The position numbers were made by a program, and so were the translations under genes. From NCBI GenBank assembly GCA_963705545.1, contig CAVPJX010000002.1, positions 444,892-508,891 on the forward strand: DNA of 64,000 nt, written 5' to 3'. Below the pieces are notes generated by a model. The model saw only the letters and a list, made by a program, of their open reading frames with translations, ran no database searches and was not told the origin of the DNA. The first letter of the stretch is position 1, and each line of letters begins with the position of its first letter. This document shows, piece by piece, positions 41,887-50,731 of this stretch. This stretch comes from DATBLY01 sp963705545. Its GTDB lineage: Bacteria > Actinomycetota > UBA4738 > HRBIN12.

Positions 41887-41892
41887 ATGCTA
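41887..41892 (-). promoter_or_regulatory. -10 box TAGCAT, near-leaderless
   Basis: Minus-strand TAGCAT, 7 nt before GTG 41879. Confidence 0.45.
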
Positions 41893-41924
41893 CGGGGGAT
41901 CCACGCGAACGGGGCGCGCGGCGG

Positions 41925-42131
41925 TCAGACGTGCTGGCGCTGCGGGACGCGGGTGACCTTGCCCCCCTTGATGCAGGAGGTGCACGCGTTGACGCGCCGC
42001 GGCGTTCCGTCGACGAGCGCCCGCACCCGCTGGATGTTCGGGTCCCAGCGGCGGTTGTTCCGCTTGTGCGAGTGCGTGACGGCCTTGCCGAAGAACGGCT
42101 TCTTCCCACAGATATCGCAGACGGCTGCCAT
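41925..42131 (-). CDS. rpmB: 50S ribosomal protein L28
   Basis: A 68-residue L28 of the zinc-binding (C+) kind: MAAVCDICGKKPFFGKAVTH and later VNACTSCIKGGKV supply CxxC pairs. RRWDPNIQRVRA is conserved. TACCCT (42141-42146, minus) ends 9 nt before the ATG. Confidence 0.96.
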   Translation of the reverse strand: MAAVCDICGKKPFFGKAVTHSHKRNNRRWDPNIQRVRALVDGTPRRVNACTSCIKGGKVTRVPQRQHV

Positions 42132-42251
42132 GGCCGGACCAGGGTAGCAGACGCCCTCGGGGGCCCGGGTCTCGCGTGCCGAGCACCGAGCCAGACGCCC
42201 GGCGTAGCGGCGGTCAGGCGAGCGTCCCTAGGAATGCTTCGCGTGCGTCCC

Positions 42252-42257
42252 TAGACT
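42252..42257 (+). promoter_or_regulatory. Leaderless-type -10 box TAGACT
   Basis: TAGACT ends 6 nt before GTG 42264. The upstream phrase GCGTCCCTAG is a near duplicate of the GCGTCCCTAG that holds this box. Confidence 0.55.
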
Positions 42258-42263
42258 CGCGGT

Positions 42264-45200
42264 GTGAGCGCCTGTTCCAATTGCGGAACAGAGAATCCTA
42301 CGGCCGCAAGGTTCTGCGTCCGATGCGGCGCACCTCTCGCTGCCTGCGCGCAGTGCGGCGCGGAGCTCCCGTCGGAGGTGAACTTCTGTCCGGAATGCGG
42401 GCATCGCGTTGCGGAACCACTCTCGCCCGGCCAGGAACGCAAGCGGGTGACCGTCCTCGTCGCCGACGTCGCCGGCTCGACCGGACTCGGGGAGAGGCTC
42501 GATGCGGAGCGTTTCCGAGAGGTCCTGGACTCGTTCTTCGGCGCGATGCGTCGGGAGATCGAGGCTGAGGGCGGGACGGTGGAGAAGTTCATCGGCGACG
42601 CGGTCTTCGCGGTCTTCGGTGTACCGACCGCGCACGAGGACGACCCGACCCGGGCGCTCCGTGCAGCCTTGCGGATGCGAAGCGGTCTGGAACATCTGAA
42701 CCGCTCTCTCGAGGATGCGCACGCGATCCGATTGGCGATGCGGATCGGGATCAACACGGGCGAAGTCGTGACTCTCGCGGCGCCCGATCCGCGAGAGGGC
42801 TTCGTCACCGGTGATGCGGCGAACGTCGCGGCGCGACTGGAGCAGGGCGCCGAGTCCGGCCAGATCCTGGTCGGGGAGCGCACGACGCGGGCGGCTCGAG
42901 GGATGGCCTTCAAGGATCTCGGTCCGCTGATGCTCAAGGGCAAGGAAGAGGCCGTTCGGGCCTTCGAACTGCTCGATGCGGACGTCGCCCAACCCGGCAC
43001 GATCCGCCGAGACGAGGGTCGCCCCTACCGGACTCCCATGGTCGGCAGGGTCGGTGAGCTCACGATGTTGGAGAGCGTGTTCCAGCGGTGCGTCACCGAT
43101 CGCCGCCCGCAACTCGTGACCATCTATGGCGACGCGGGCGTCGGGAAGACGAGACTGGTCGAGGAGTTCGGGAACCGGACCGCAGCCTCCCCCGAAGCGC
43201 CGTTCACGGTCAGCGGACGATGCCTTCCCTACGGCGAAGGCGTCACCTACTGGCCGCTCGGAGAGATCCTGAAGGGACACGCCGGGATCCTCGACACCGA
43301 TCCCCCGGACCTCGCGGTCCAGAAGGTCCGCAAGGTCGGGGACCGGTTGTTCGAGCCCGAGGTCTCCGCCGATCCGGCGCGGGCGAACGCTGCCCTCGCG
43401 TACACGATCGGCCTGGAGGACCCCGACATCTCGTTCTCGAGCGCCGACCCGCGTGAAGTGCGCGGCGAGCTCCACGCCGCATGGCGGTCCTTCTTCTCGG
43501 CCCTTGCCCGCTCGGGTGCGGTCACGGTGGTCATCGAGGACATCCACTGGGCAGATCCGGCCCTCCTGGACCTCCTCGAGGATCTGGCCGATCGCAGCGA
43601 AGGGCCACTGCTGTTCCTGTGCCCCGCCCGACCCGAGCTCACGGCCCGACGACCGGGATGGGGCGGCGGACGATGGAACCACTCGAGTCTCCTGCTCGAG
43701 CCGCTGTCCGCGACCGAGTCTGGAGAACTCCTCGATCTCCTCGTTGAGCGCGCGGCGGCGTCGGACGAACTCCGCTCGTTGATCCTCGAGCGAGCCGGCG
43801 GCAACCCCTTCTTCCTGGAAGAGATCGTGCAGCGCCTGATGGATGAGCCCGCGGGGATCGAGCAGCTCGACATCCCCGACACCGTTCAGGGCGTGCTAGC
43901 CGCGCGGATCGACCTGCTCAGCCCTCTCGAGAAGCGCGTCCTGCAATCGGCATCGGTCGTCGGACGCATCTTCTGGAACGGCGCCGTGCGATCTCTACTC
44001 GAGCCGGATCCGGGGCTGGTCGAGCTCGAGGAGGTTCTCTGGCGTCTCGAGGATCGGGGGTTGGTCCACGCGAGGATCGGCTCGACGATCGTCGGAGAGC
44101 GCGAGTTCCTCTTCCGGCACATCCTCACGAGGGACGTCGCGTACGAGAGTCTCCCCCGACGGGATCGCGCACGGGCACACGCTCGTGTCGCGGAGTGGAT
44201 CGAGCGGCAGACGCAGGAGCGAGACCGCGAGTACGCCGAACTGCTCGCGCATCACTATGAGGAGGCGCACCGGGCGACCCAGGCCGAGGCCCGAACCGAT
44301 CCGGACGAGTCGGAACGGCTGCGCGAGCGCGCGTTCCGCTTTTCGCTGCTGGCCGCCAACGAGGCAGGGAGCAAGCTCGCGCTGGGGCAGGCGGAGCGAT
44401 TCGCCGAGACCGCCCTCTCGCTCGCGGAGGGGGGACTCGAGCGCGCCCGCGCTCTCGAGACGCTCGGGATCACGTGCTTCCACAACTACGAGGGAGACCG
44501 GGCATGGCGATGCTTCAAGGAGGCGATCGACCTCCTGATGGATCAGCCGGGGGGGTCCGAAGGCTCCATCTCGCGGCCGCTGGCGAGTCTATGCGCGGTG
44601 GCGCTCGGGATGGTGACCCGGGCGCCGGGAACGATGCGCCATCGGGTTTCGCGAGCGGAGGGGTTGCGTTACCTCGAGATCGGCCTGGCCGCAGCGGGAG
44701 CCACCGACAGCGAGGAGCGCGCAAGGCTCCTCATCGCCGGCTCGTTCGCACCGGATTCGCTCCGCGAGGGTCCGACCGATGAAGACGAGCTGGAGCAGGC
44801 GATCAGGACCGGCGAGGAGGCGGCCGCGATGGCCGAGCGGTTGGAGCGGGTCGACCTGGAGTCAGCGGCGCTCGATGGGATCGCGTCCGCCTATCAATCG
44901 CTGGGGCGCTACGGCGCGATGGAAGGGTCGATCCGACGACGCCTCGAGCTCGCGCCCAAGCTGAGCGATCCCTACGAGGTTGGGGATATCCACGCCATGG
45001 CCGCGTGGTGGGCGTTGAACACCGGCCGCTACCGTGAGTCGGAGGAGCTGGCCAGCCGGGGCTTCACCGAGGCGATGCCCGAGTCGCCGATCCAAGGTCT
45101 CTACTGCCTCGATTTCCGCACGGCGGCGCGCTTCCGGCTGGGGGACTGGGACGGTGTGTTGGCCGACGTCGAGCTCGCGGAGGAGATCCTCGGTGACCGG

Positions 45201-45842
45201 CGCGACACACCGCCCGGGTTCGCGCCGATGCACCTGGCCATCGCAGCGTTCATCCACGACGCGATGGGCGATCGAGGGACCGCCCGTCGGTACCTTCAGC
45301 TGGTGCGCTGGCTCGAGGAAGAAGAGGAGCGACTCGATCCGGTCCTCTCCCTGTGGCAAGCGCGGTTGCTTGCTCGACGAGGGGCTCACGGGGAAGCTCG
45401 GACCTTGCTCGAACGCCCGGCGCTCGCCGAGGACCGGCGTGGGCGAGATGAGATCCTCGAGGCGTGGTGCGAGGTGATCGCCGAGCAAGGAGCCTGGGAC
45501 GAAGCCCCCGAGCTGGTCCGACGAGCGGCGCGCCATGCCTCCTGGGCGGGTGAGCCACCCCTCGCCCTGTACGCGACGCGCCTCGAGGGTCGAGCGGCCG
45601 CCGCGCAAGGGGCACCGGAGCGAGCCATCGAACTGCTGGGATCGGCCGTGGATGGGTTCACCGCGCTCGGGGCTGTGTGGGAGGCGGCGGTCACCGGACT
45701 CGACCTGGCCGGCGAGCTGATGCGGACTGGGGAGGACCAGCGCGCACGGGCCATGGCTGAGGAGGCCGCTCGCGTGTTCGACCGGCTGGGATCGGTGAGG
45801 GAGCTCAGCCGTGCCGACGAACTGCTCGGTCGATCGGCTTGA
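42264..45842 (+). CDS. Class III adenylyl cyclase / AAA-type ATPase / TPR signalling protein
   Basis: A 1192-residue multidomain protein. Two zinc ribbons (C4, C7, C18, C21 and C28, C31, C42, C45) are followed by a class III cyclase domain at about 60-235 with metal Asp68 and Asp112, Lys108 for adenine, and N187-x3-R191 for the transition state. A STAND/AAA-like ATPase follows, with Walker A GDAGVGKT near 289-296 and VVIEDIHWADPALLDLLEDL as Walker B. The remaining part is helical and TPR-like. It probably makes cAMP under control of a ligand sensed by the TPR part. Leaderless-type start. The many homologues in actinobacteria have unknown signals. Confidence 0.9.
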   Translation: MSACSNCGTENPTAARFCVRCGAPLAACAQCGAELPSEVNFCPECGHRVAEPLSPGQERKRVTVLVADVAGSTGLGERLDAERFREVLDSFFGAMRREIEAEGGTVEKFIGDAVFAVFGVPTAHEDDPTRALRAALRMRSGLEHLNRSLEDAHAIRLAMRIGINTGEVVTLAAPDPREGFVTGDAANVAARLEQGAESGQILVGERTTRAARGMAFKDLGPLMLKGKEEAVRAFELLDADVAQPGTIRRDEGRPYRTPMVGRVGELTMLESVFQRCVTDRRPQLVTIYGDAGVGKTRLVEEFGNRTAASPEAPFTVSGRCLPYGEGVTYWPLGEILKGHAGILDTDPPDLAVQKVRKVGDRLFEPEVSADPARANAALAYTIGLEDPDISFSSADPREVRGELHAAWRSFFSALARSGAVTVVIEDIHWADPALLDLLEDLADRSEGPLLFLCPARPELTARRPGWGGGRWNHSSLLLEPLSATESGELLDLLVERAAASDELRSLILERAGGNPFFLEEIVQRLMDEPAGIEQLDIPDTVQGVLAARIDLLSPLEKRVLQSASVVGRIFWNGAVRSLLEPDPGLVELEEVLWRLEDRGLVHARIGSTIVGEREFLFRHILTRDVAYESLPRRDRARAHARVAEWIERQTQERDREYAELLAHHYEEAHRATQAEARTDPDESERLRERAFRFSLLAANEAGSKLALGQAERFAETALSLAEGGLERARALETLGITCFHNYEGDRAWRCFKEAIDLLMDQPGGSEGSISRPLASLCAVALGMVTRAPGTMRHRVSRAEGLRYLEIGLAAAGATDSEERARLLIAGSFAPDSLREGPTDEDELEQAIRTGEEAAAMAERLERVDLESAALDGIASAYQSLGRYGAMEGSIRRRLELAPKLSDPYEVGDIHAMAAWWALNTGRYRESEELASRGFTEAMPESPIQGLYCLDFRTAARFRLGDWDGVLADVELAEEILGDRRDTPPGFAPMHLAIAAFIHDAMGDRGTARRYLQLVRWLEEEEERLDPVLSLWQARLLARRGAHGEARTLLERPALAEDRRGRDEILEAWCEVIAEQGAWDEAPELVRRAARHASWAGEPPLALYATRLEGRAAAAQGAPERAIELLGSAVDGFTALGAVWEAAVTGLDLAGELMRTGEDQRARAMAEEAARVFDRLGSVRELSRADELLGRSA

Positions 45843-45850
45843 TGGCGCCC

Positions 45851-46414
45851 CTAGCCCGCTGACGAGACCCTGTGCTCATCCGGTGCGTTCGTGCTCGTCG
45901 ACACGTAGTCGATCACGCGGAGCGACACCGTCCGTTCCACGCCCTCGATCCTACGGATGTTGAGGATCTTCGTTGCGAGCGTCTCCTCATCATCGGCGAC
46001 GACGCACGCGAGGATGTCGAAGTCGCCGACCACCGCGTCTGCTTCGACGCCGCCGTCCGAGTCAGAGCCGATCGCCTCTTCGATCGCATCCATCAGATCG
46101 TTCGGGTCGACGACGCTCACGTCGATCCTGACGAGAGCGGTGTGCGCGAGGTACGTGCTCCTCCGGACCTTGGCTTGGCCCGGGCCGAGCCGGAGCGCGT
46201 TCGGCGGGTCGTCCGACCCTCCAGCACCGGGCAACGAGTCCAGTCGGTCATCCAGTTGGACGATCGCATCGAAGTCGACGACCTGGAAGATCTTGTAAGG
46301 CCCGGTCACCGAGGCCACGTACCGGAGCCCGATCGCGGGCATGGTCCCCGCTGCTCGGATCTTCCGCACCACCTTGTAGTTCCCCTTGGGATCGAACACG
46401 AACGCGGTGTCCAT
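45851..46414 (-). CDS. Tandem AsnC/RAM-domain protein without DNA-binding domain
   Basis: A 187-residue protein made of two RAM-like halves: FVFDPKGNYKVVRKIRAA to VVDFDAIVQLDDRLDSL, and TALVRIDVSVVDPNDLMDAI to RRIEGVERTVSLRVIDY. No winged helix precedes them. Probably an amino-acid-sensing partner for a separate Lrp regulator, or a metabolic effector. The ATG follows GGAGGGGGG; a minus-strand TAGGGT lies 22 nt further upstream. Confidence 0.75.
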   Translation of the reverse strand: MDTAFVFDPKGNYKVVRKIRAAGTMPAIGLRYVASVTGPYKIFQVVDFDAIVQLDDRLDSLPGAGGSDDPPNALRLGPGQAKVRRSTYLAHTALVRIDVSVVDPNDLMDAIEEAIGSDSDGGVEADAVVGDFDILACVVADDEETLATKILNIRRIEGVERTVSLRVIDYVSTSTNAPDEHRVSSAG

Positions 46415-46735
46415 ACCAACCCCCCTCCGGAGCGAGACCCTAGTTGACGCCCTTTCGACACAGATGGCAACCGCGTCGAGCTCCACCCGGAGTGACCCTC
46501 GACCATCGCTGGCACCTCGCGTCCTCGAGGGCGGCGCGGCCATGCCTCGCACGAGGGAGCGCGGTCAGAGACCCACGAGGGAGCGCGGTCAGAGACCCAG
46601 GAATGCGCCGCGGGCCGCAACCGCGCCGTGATCCACCTCTCCGTTGAAGGACAAGAGGGCTTCCGACCTGGGCCCCTCTGGTGGGCGCCGATGGACTGGA
46701 ACCTCTCGGTGGTAGAACCCGAGGATGGTGTCTCG
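46415..46735. other. Intergenic region before recG
   Basis: About 320 bases. Contains the promoter of the tandem AsnC gene and the 24-bp tandem duplication at 46551-46598. In-frame ATGs at 46628 and 46691 extend recG but the extension is not conserved-looking. Confidence 0.4.
46551..46598. repeat. Perfect 24-bp tandem duplication
   Basis: Unit ACGAGGGAGCGCGGTCAGAG plus ACCC occurs twice with no gap and no mismatch. Confidence 0.8.
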
Positions 46736-48934
46736 ATGTCGCTGACCCTCGATGCCCCGGTGGTCGAGATCGACCGCCGACTCGCCATGCGCCGGACGGG
46801 CGGCCGAACCAAGGGACCCGAGGCCCACGTCGTCCTCGCCGATGCCCTCGGGATCGACTCGGTGCGCGACCTCCTGGAGCACTACCCGCGGCGATACATC
46901 GACCGGTCGAAGGTGGAGACCATCCGAACGCTCAAGATCGGGCAGTACGCCACGGTGATCGCCCGCGTGCACAAGGTCTTCAAGCGCCAGACCCGCCGGC
47001 ATCAGACGATGGTGACGGTCACGCTCGGCGACGGCACCGGCTACCTCGATCTCACGTTCTTCAACCAACCCTGGACCGCGGGTCAGTACCGAGAGGGTCA
47101 GGAGTTGGCCGTGTCCGGCGTGGTCACGAGGTACCGCGGCCGCCTCCAGCTCGCGAAGCAGGAGGTCGAGCTCCTGCGGGGCGACGACGCCGACCTGATC
47201 CACACCGGACGCATCACACCGGTCCACCCGGCCTCCGAGGGCATCGCACCCCGGACGATCCGGGAGCTGATCCATCGCGCCCTCGAGCGCCTGCCGGCGA
47301 TCGACGATCCCTTGCCGCGCGAGCTGGTCGCGGCCGAGGACCTCGAGCCGTTCGATCCCGCGATCCGCGCGATCCACTTCCCCGACGATCCCGAACAGCT
47401 CGCCCGGGCCCGGCAGCGGCTGAAGTTCGACGAGCTGTTCACGCTGGAGCTGGGGGTGGCGTTCCGCAAGCACCGGGTCACTTCCGAGCAGACCGGGATC
47501 GCGCATCGTCCGGACAACCCGCTCACGCGGGCGCTCGATGCCGCGCTGCCGTTCGTACCGACGGCCGCGCAGCGGCGGGCGACCGATGCGGTTGACCGGG
47601 CGATGGAAGCGCCGCGGCCGATGAACGTCCTGCTCCAGGGGGACGTCGGTGCGGGCAAGACGCTCATCGCGGTCCGCGCCGCCCTGGCCGCGATCGGTTC
47701 CGGACATCAGGCGGCGATCATGGCGCCGACCGAGGTGCTCGCGGGGCAGCACGCGATCTCCGTGTCCGCGCTCCTCGCCCCGATCGGCGGGATGCCGTAC
47801 CTCGAGCTCGCGGCTCCCGACGACGGGCAGGCATCGCTGTTGGACGAGTCAGCGCTCCCCGGCGACGAGGCGCAGATCACGTGGGCCCTGCTCACGTCCG
47901 CCGTCACCGGGAAGGACCGCACGCGCATCCTGGCGGGCCTCGCGGACGGCGGCGTCGACCTCGTGATCGGAACCCACGCGCTCGTGCAGGAGGCGGTGAC
48001 GTTCCGCGACCTGTCCCTGGCGGTGATCGACGAGCAGCACCGCTTCGGCCTGCATCAGCGGATGGCCCTGAAGGGGAAGGGCCCGGAGCCCGACGTGCTG
48101 ATCATGACCGCGACCCCGATCCCGCGGACGCTAGCGCTGACCTACTACGGCGACCTGGACGTCGTGATCCTCGACGAGCTCCCGTCCGGCCGCCGCCCCG
48201 TGACGACGGTCGCCGCCCGGACCGAGGCGGATCGGGACGCGGCGTACGAGCTCGTCCGTGGCGAGGTGGCGGGGGGACGACAGGCGTTCGTCGTGTGCGC
48301 CGCGATCGACGAAACGAACCGGGCCGAGGTGAAGGCGGCCGAGGCCGAGGCCGAGCGGCTGGCCGCCGACGTGTTCCCCGACCTCCGGGTCGACCTGCTG
48401 CACGGACGGATCCGGCCGAAGGAGAAGGCCGCGGTCATGGACCGGTTCCGCGGCGGGGTGACGGACATCCTCATCTCGACGACGGTCATCGAGGTGGGAG
48501 TGGACGTTCCGAACGCAACCGTGATGCTCGTGGAGAACGCCGAGCGCTTCGGCCTGGCTCAGCTGCACCAGCTCCGGGGCCGGATCGGTCGCGGAGCGCA
48601 CGCCGGCACCTGCGTGCTCTTCGACGGCTCCGACGGGGAGAACCTGGAGGCCGAGGCCCGGATCGACGCGATGGTGCGCACCGCCGACGGCTTCGAGCTG
48701 GCGGACGAGGATCTCCGGCTCCGGGGGGAGGGGACCCTCTTCGACGTCCGGCAGTCGGGGATGCCCGACCTGAAGCTCGTGCGCCTGGCGGAGGACCTCG
48801 ACCTCGTGCGGCGCGCTCGGGAGCGGGCGTTCGACCTGATCGCGGGCGATCCACGGCTGGAGGGCCACCCCGACCTGCTGGCCGGCCTCCGCGACCGGTT
48901 CGCGGGGTCGATCGAGTGGCTGTTCAGCTCCTAG
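46736..48934 (+). CDS. recG: ATP-dependent DNA helicase RecG
   Basis: A 732-residue branch-migration helicase. The wedge OB domain includes YPRRYIDRSKVETIRTLKIG and GYLDLTFFNQPW. Helicase motifs: LLQGDVGAGKTLIA (I), APTEVLAGQHA (Ia), VIDEQHRFG (II, DEQH), MTATPIPRTLALTYYGDLD (III), then LHGRIRPKEKAAVMDRFRGG, ISTTVIEVGVDVPNATVMLV and LRGRIGRGAHAG (IV-VI). It rescues stalled forks and R-loops. ATG 46736 gives the normal N-terminus; longer starts are possible. Confidence 0.95.
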   Translation: MSLTLDAPVVEIDRRLAMRRTGGRTKGPEAHVVLADALGIDSVRDLLEHYPRRYIDRSKVETIRTLKIGQYATVIARVHKVFKRQTRRHQTMVTVTLGDGTGYLDLTFFNQPWTAGQYREGQELAVSGVVTRYRGRLQLAKQEVELLRGDDADLIHTGRITPVHPASEGIAPRTIRELIHRALERLPAIDDPLPRELVAAEDLEPFDPAIRAIHFPDDPEQLARARQRLKFDELFTLELGVAFRKHRVTSEQTGIAHRPDNPLTRALDAALPFVPTAAQRRATDAVDRAMEAPRPMNVLLQGDVGAGKTLIAVRAALAAIGSGHQAAIMAPTEVLAGQHAISVSALLAPIGGMPYLELAAPDDGQASLLDESALPGDEAQITWALLTSAVTGKDRTRILAGLADGGVDLVIGTHALVQEAVTFRDLSLAVIDEQHRFGLHQRMALKGKGPEPDVLIMTATPIPRTLALTYYGDLDVVILDELPSGRRPVTTVAARTEADRDAAYELVRGEVAGGRQAFVVCAAIDETNRAEVKAAEAEAERLAADVFPDLRVDLLHGRIRPKEKAAVMDRFRGGVTDILISTTVIEVGVDVPNATVMLVENAERFGLAQLHQLRGRIGRGAHAGTCVLFDGSDGENLEAEARIDAMVRTADGFELADEDLRLRGEGTLFDVRQSGMPDLKLVRLAEDLDLVRRARERAFDLIAGDPRLEGHPDLLAGLRDRFAGSIEWLFSS

Positions 48935-48984
48935 CCCGGACGGAGAAGGCTCCCGTCGTGCTTCACTCGGGGTTGCATCGGAAC

Positions 48985-48990
48985 GATAAT
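48985..48990 (+). promoter_or_regulatory. Leaderless-type -10 box GATAAT
   Basis: GATAAT ends 6 nt before GTG 48997; TTCACT at 48962-48967 may be the -35 (17-bp spacer). Confidence 0.55.
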
Positions 48991-48996
48991 CCTGGC

Positions 48997-49647
48997 GTGA
49001 CCGACGACGGGGTCCGGCTGATGCTGGTCGACGATCACGTGATGATGCGCGAGGGTCTGCGCAGCCTCCTCGAGCGACAGCCGGATCTCCACGTGATCGC
49101 CGAGGCCTCGTCGGTCGCGACGGCCGTGTCGGCCGACGCCGACCCGCAGGTGATCGTGTGCGACCTGGTCATGCCCGATGGACGGGGGGCCGACGTGATC
49201 GCGCGCGTCCACGACCGGTTCCCCGATGCCGGGATCCTCGTGCTCACGATGGTGGACAACCCCGCCGACGTGCATCTGTGCTTCGCGGCGGGTGCGCGGG
49301 GATACATGTTGAAGGAGGCTGCCTCCACGGAGCTCACGGATGCGGTCCGCCGGGTCGCTCGGGGCGAGGATTACCTCCAGCCGTCGATGGGAGCGGCGCT
49401 CGCCGGGTACCGCCAGGCGCCCGCGGCGGTGCACGCGTCCGCCTCCGAGCTGCTGACGCCCCGCGAGATCCAGGTCCTGCGCCTGGTGGCGCTCGGGCAC
49501 ACGAACGCCGAGATCGCGGCGATGCTGCACCTGTCGCTCCGCACCGTGGAGAGCCACCGGTCGAGCATGAACACCAAGCTCGGCGTGCGGACCCGCGCCG
49601 AGCTGGTCCGGCACGCGCATCGCCAGGGGCTCGCCGGACACGAATGA
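48997..49647 (+). CDS. NarL/LuxR-family response regulator
   Basis: A 216-residue two-domain regulator. Receiver: VRLMLVDDHVMMREGLRSLL, phospho-Asp in VIVCDLVMPDGRG and Lys in GYMLKEAAS. LuxR helix-turn-helix: LLTPREIQVLRLVALGHTNA and LSLRTVESHRSSMNTKLGV. No cognate kinase gene is adjacent, so the signal is unknown. The GTG is fixed by the leaderless box. Confidence 0.92.
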   Translation: MTDDGVRLMLVDDHVMMREGLRSLLERQPDLHVIAEASSVATAVSADADPQVIVCDLVMPDGRGADVIARVHDRFPDAGILVLTMVDNPADVHLCFAAGARGYMLKEAASTELTDAVRRVARGEDYLQPSMGAALAGYRQAPAAVHASASELLTPREIQVLRLVALGHTNAEIAAMLHLSLRTVESHRSSMNTKLGVRTRAELVRHAHRQGLAGHE

Positions 49648-49679
49648 CGGTCGGTGCCGGGGCCCAGCCGCGCCGCCGG

Positions 49680-49685
49680 TAGGCT
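49680..49685 (+). promoter_or_regulatory. Leaderless-type -10 box TAGGCT of rsmD operon
   Basis: TAGGCT ends 6 nt before GTG 49692. Downstream genes to rnc follow closely, so it may drive the whole run. Confidence 0.55.
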
Positions 49686-49691
49686 CCCGGC

Positions 49692-50255
49692 GTGCGGGTG
49701 ATCGCGGGGTCGGCGAAGGGGACACGCCTCGGCCCCGTGCCACCGGGGGCGCGCCCGGTCTCCGATCGTGCGCGCGAGGGGGTCTTCTCGAGCCTCGGGG
49801 ACCGCGTCGGCGGCGCGATCGTCCTGGACCTGTTCGCCGGCACCGGCGCGCTCGGGATCGAGGCCCTCTCCCGCGGGGCCGAGCACGCGGTCCTCGTCGA
49901 CCGGTCCGGACGGGCGGCCACGGCCGTGCGCGAGAACCTCGCCCGGACCCGTCTTTCCGACCGGGCGGTCGTGCGGCAGGCGGACGCCGAGTCGTTCCTG
50001 GCGCAGCAGGATCGACCCGAGGGACCGTTCGACCTCGTGTTCCTGGACCCCCCCTACGACCTCGAGGGACCTGCGCTCGAGCGGATCCTCGCGCTCCTTT
50101 CCGAGGGTTGGCTCACCCCGGAGGGGTGGACGGTGGTCCTGACCCGGGCGAACAGGAGTTCCACCCCTGTGATTCCAGTAAACTGGGCCGTCGCGAGGCG
50201 TCTGCGATACGGCGACAGCCTCCTCACCCTGTTCCAGGAGGTTCGATGGGCCTGA
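49692..50255 (+). CDS. rsmD: 16S rRNA (guanine966-N2)-methyltransferase
   Basis: A 187-residue RsmD: VIAGSAKGTRLGPVPPGARP, VSDRAREGVFSSLGD, SAM motif VLDLFAGTGALGIEALSRGA and catalytic DLVFLDPPYDLE. Overlaps coaD by 10 bases. Confidence 0.93.
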   Translation: MRVIAGSAKGTRLGPVPPGARPVSDRAREGVFSSLGDRVGGAIVLDLFAGTGALGIEALSRGAEHAVLVDRSGRAATAVRENLARTRLSDRAVVRQADAESFLAQQDRPEGPFDLVFLDPPYDLEGPALERILALLSEGWLTPEGWTVVLTRANRSSTPVIPVNWAVARRLRYGDSLLTLFQEVRWA

Positions 50256-50731
50256 CCGCCCTGTGTCCGGGCACGTTCGACCCGGTGACCAACGGTCATC
50301 TCGATATCATCGGCCGCGCCGCCAAGGCGTTCGACGCGGTCATCGTCGGCGTGCTCGAGAACCCCTCCAAGCAGCCCCTGTTCGGCCTCGAGGAACGGGT
50401 CGCGATGCTGGAGGATGCCTGTTCGGCGATGCCGAACGTCAAGGTGGCCGGGTTCGCCGGGCTGCTCGTCGACTTCGCGCGCACCGAGGGCGCAGCCGTG
50501 ATCGTGAAGGGCCTGCGCGCCGTGTCGGACTACGAGTACGAGATCCAGATGGCGCAGATGAACCTGCGACTCGGCCAGATCGAGACGGTGTTCATGCCGA
50601 CGAACCCGACGTGGTCGTTCCTGTCGTCCTCGCTGATCAAGGAGGTCGCGCGGTTCGGGGGCGGCGCCGACGGCCTGGTGCCGGACGCGGTCGCCGCGCG
50701 GCTGCGGGAGCGTCTCGGGGGTCGGGGCTGA
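50246..50731 (+). CDS. coaD: Phosphopantetheine adenylyltransferase
   Basis: A 161-residue nucleotidyltransferase of coenzyme A synthesis: TALCPGTFDPVTNGHLDIIG (HxGH-type TNGH), VKGLRAVSDYEYEIQMAQMN, and PTWSFLSSSLIKEVARFGG. AGGAGG is 5 nt ahead of the ATG and lies within rsmD. The next gene starts on TGATG. Confidence 0.97.
   Translation: MGLTALCPGTFDPVTNGHLDIIGRAAKAFDAVIVGVLENPSKQPLFGLEERVAMLEDACSAMPNVKVAGFAGLLVDFARTEGAAVIVKGLRAVSDYEYEIQMAQMNLRLGQIETVFMPTNPTWSFLSSSLIKEVARFGGGADGLVPDAVAARLRERLGGRG

Noticed and set aside
46551..46598. CRISPR-like repeat
   Set aside because: Only two units, directly abutting, no spacers and no cas genes.
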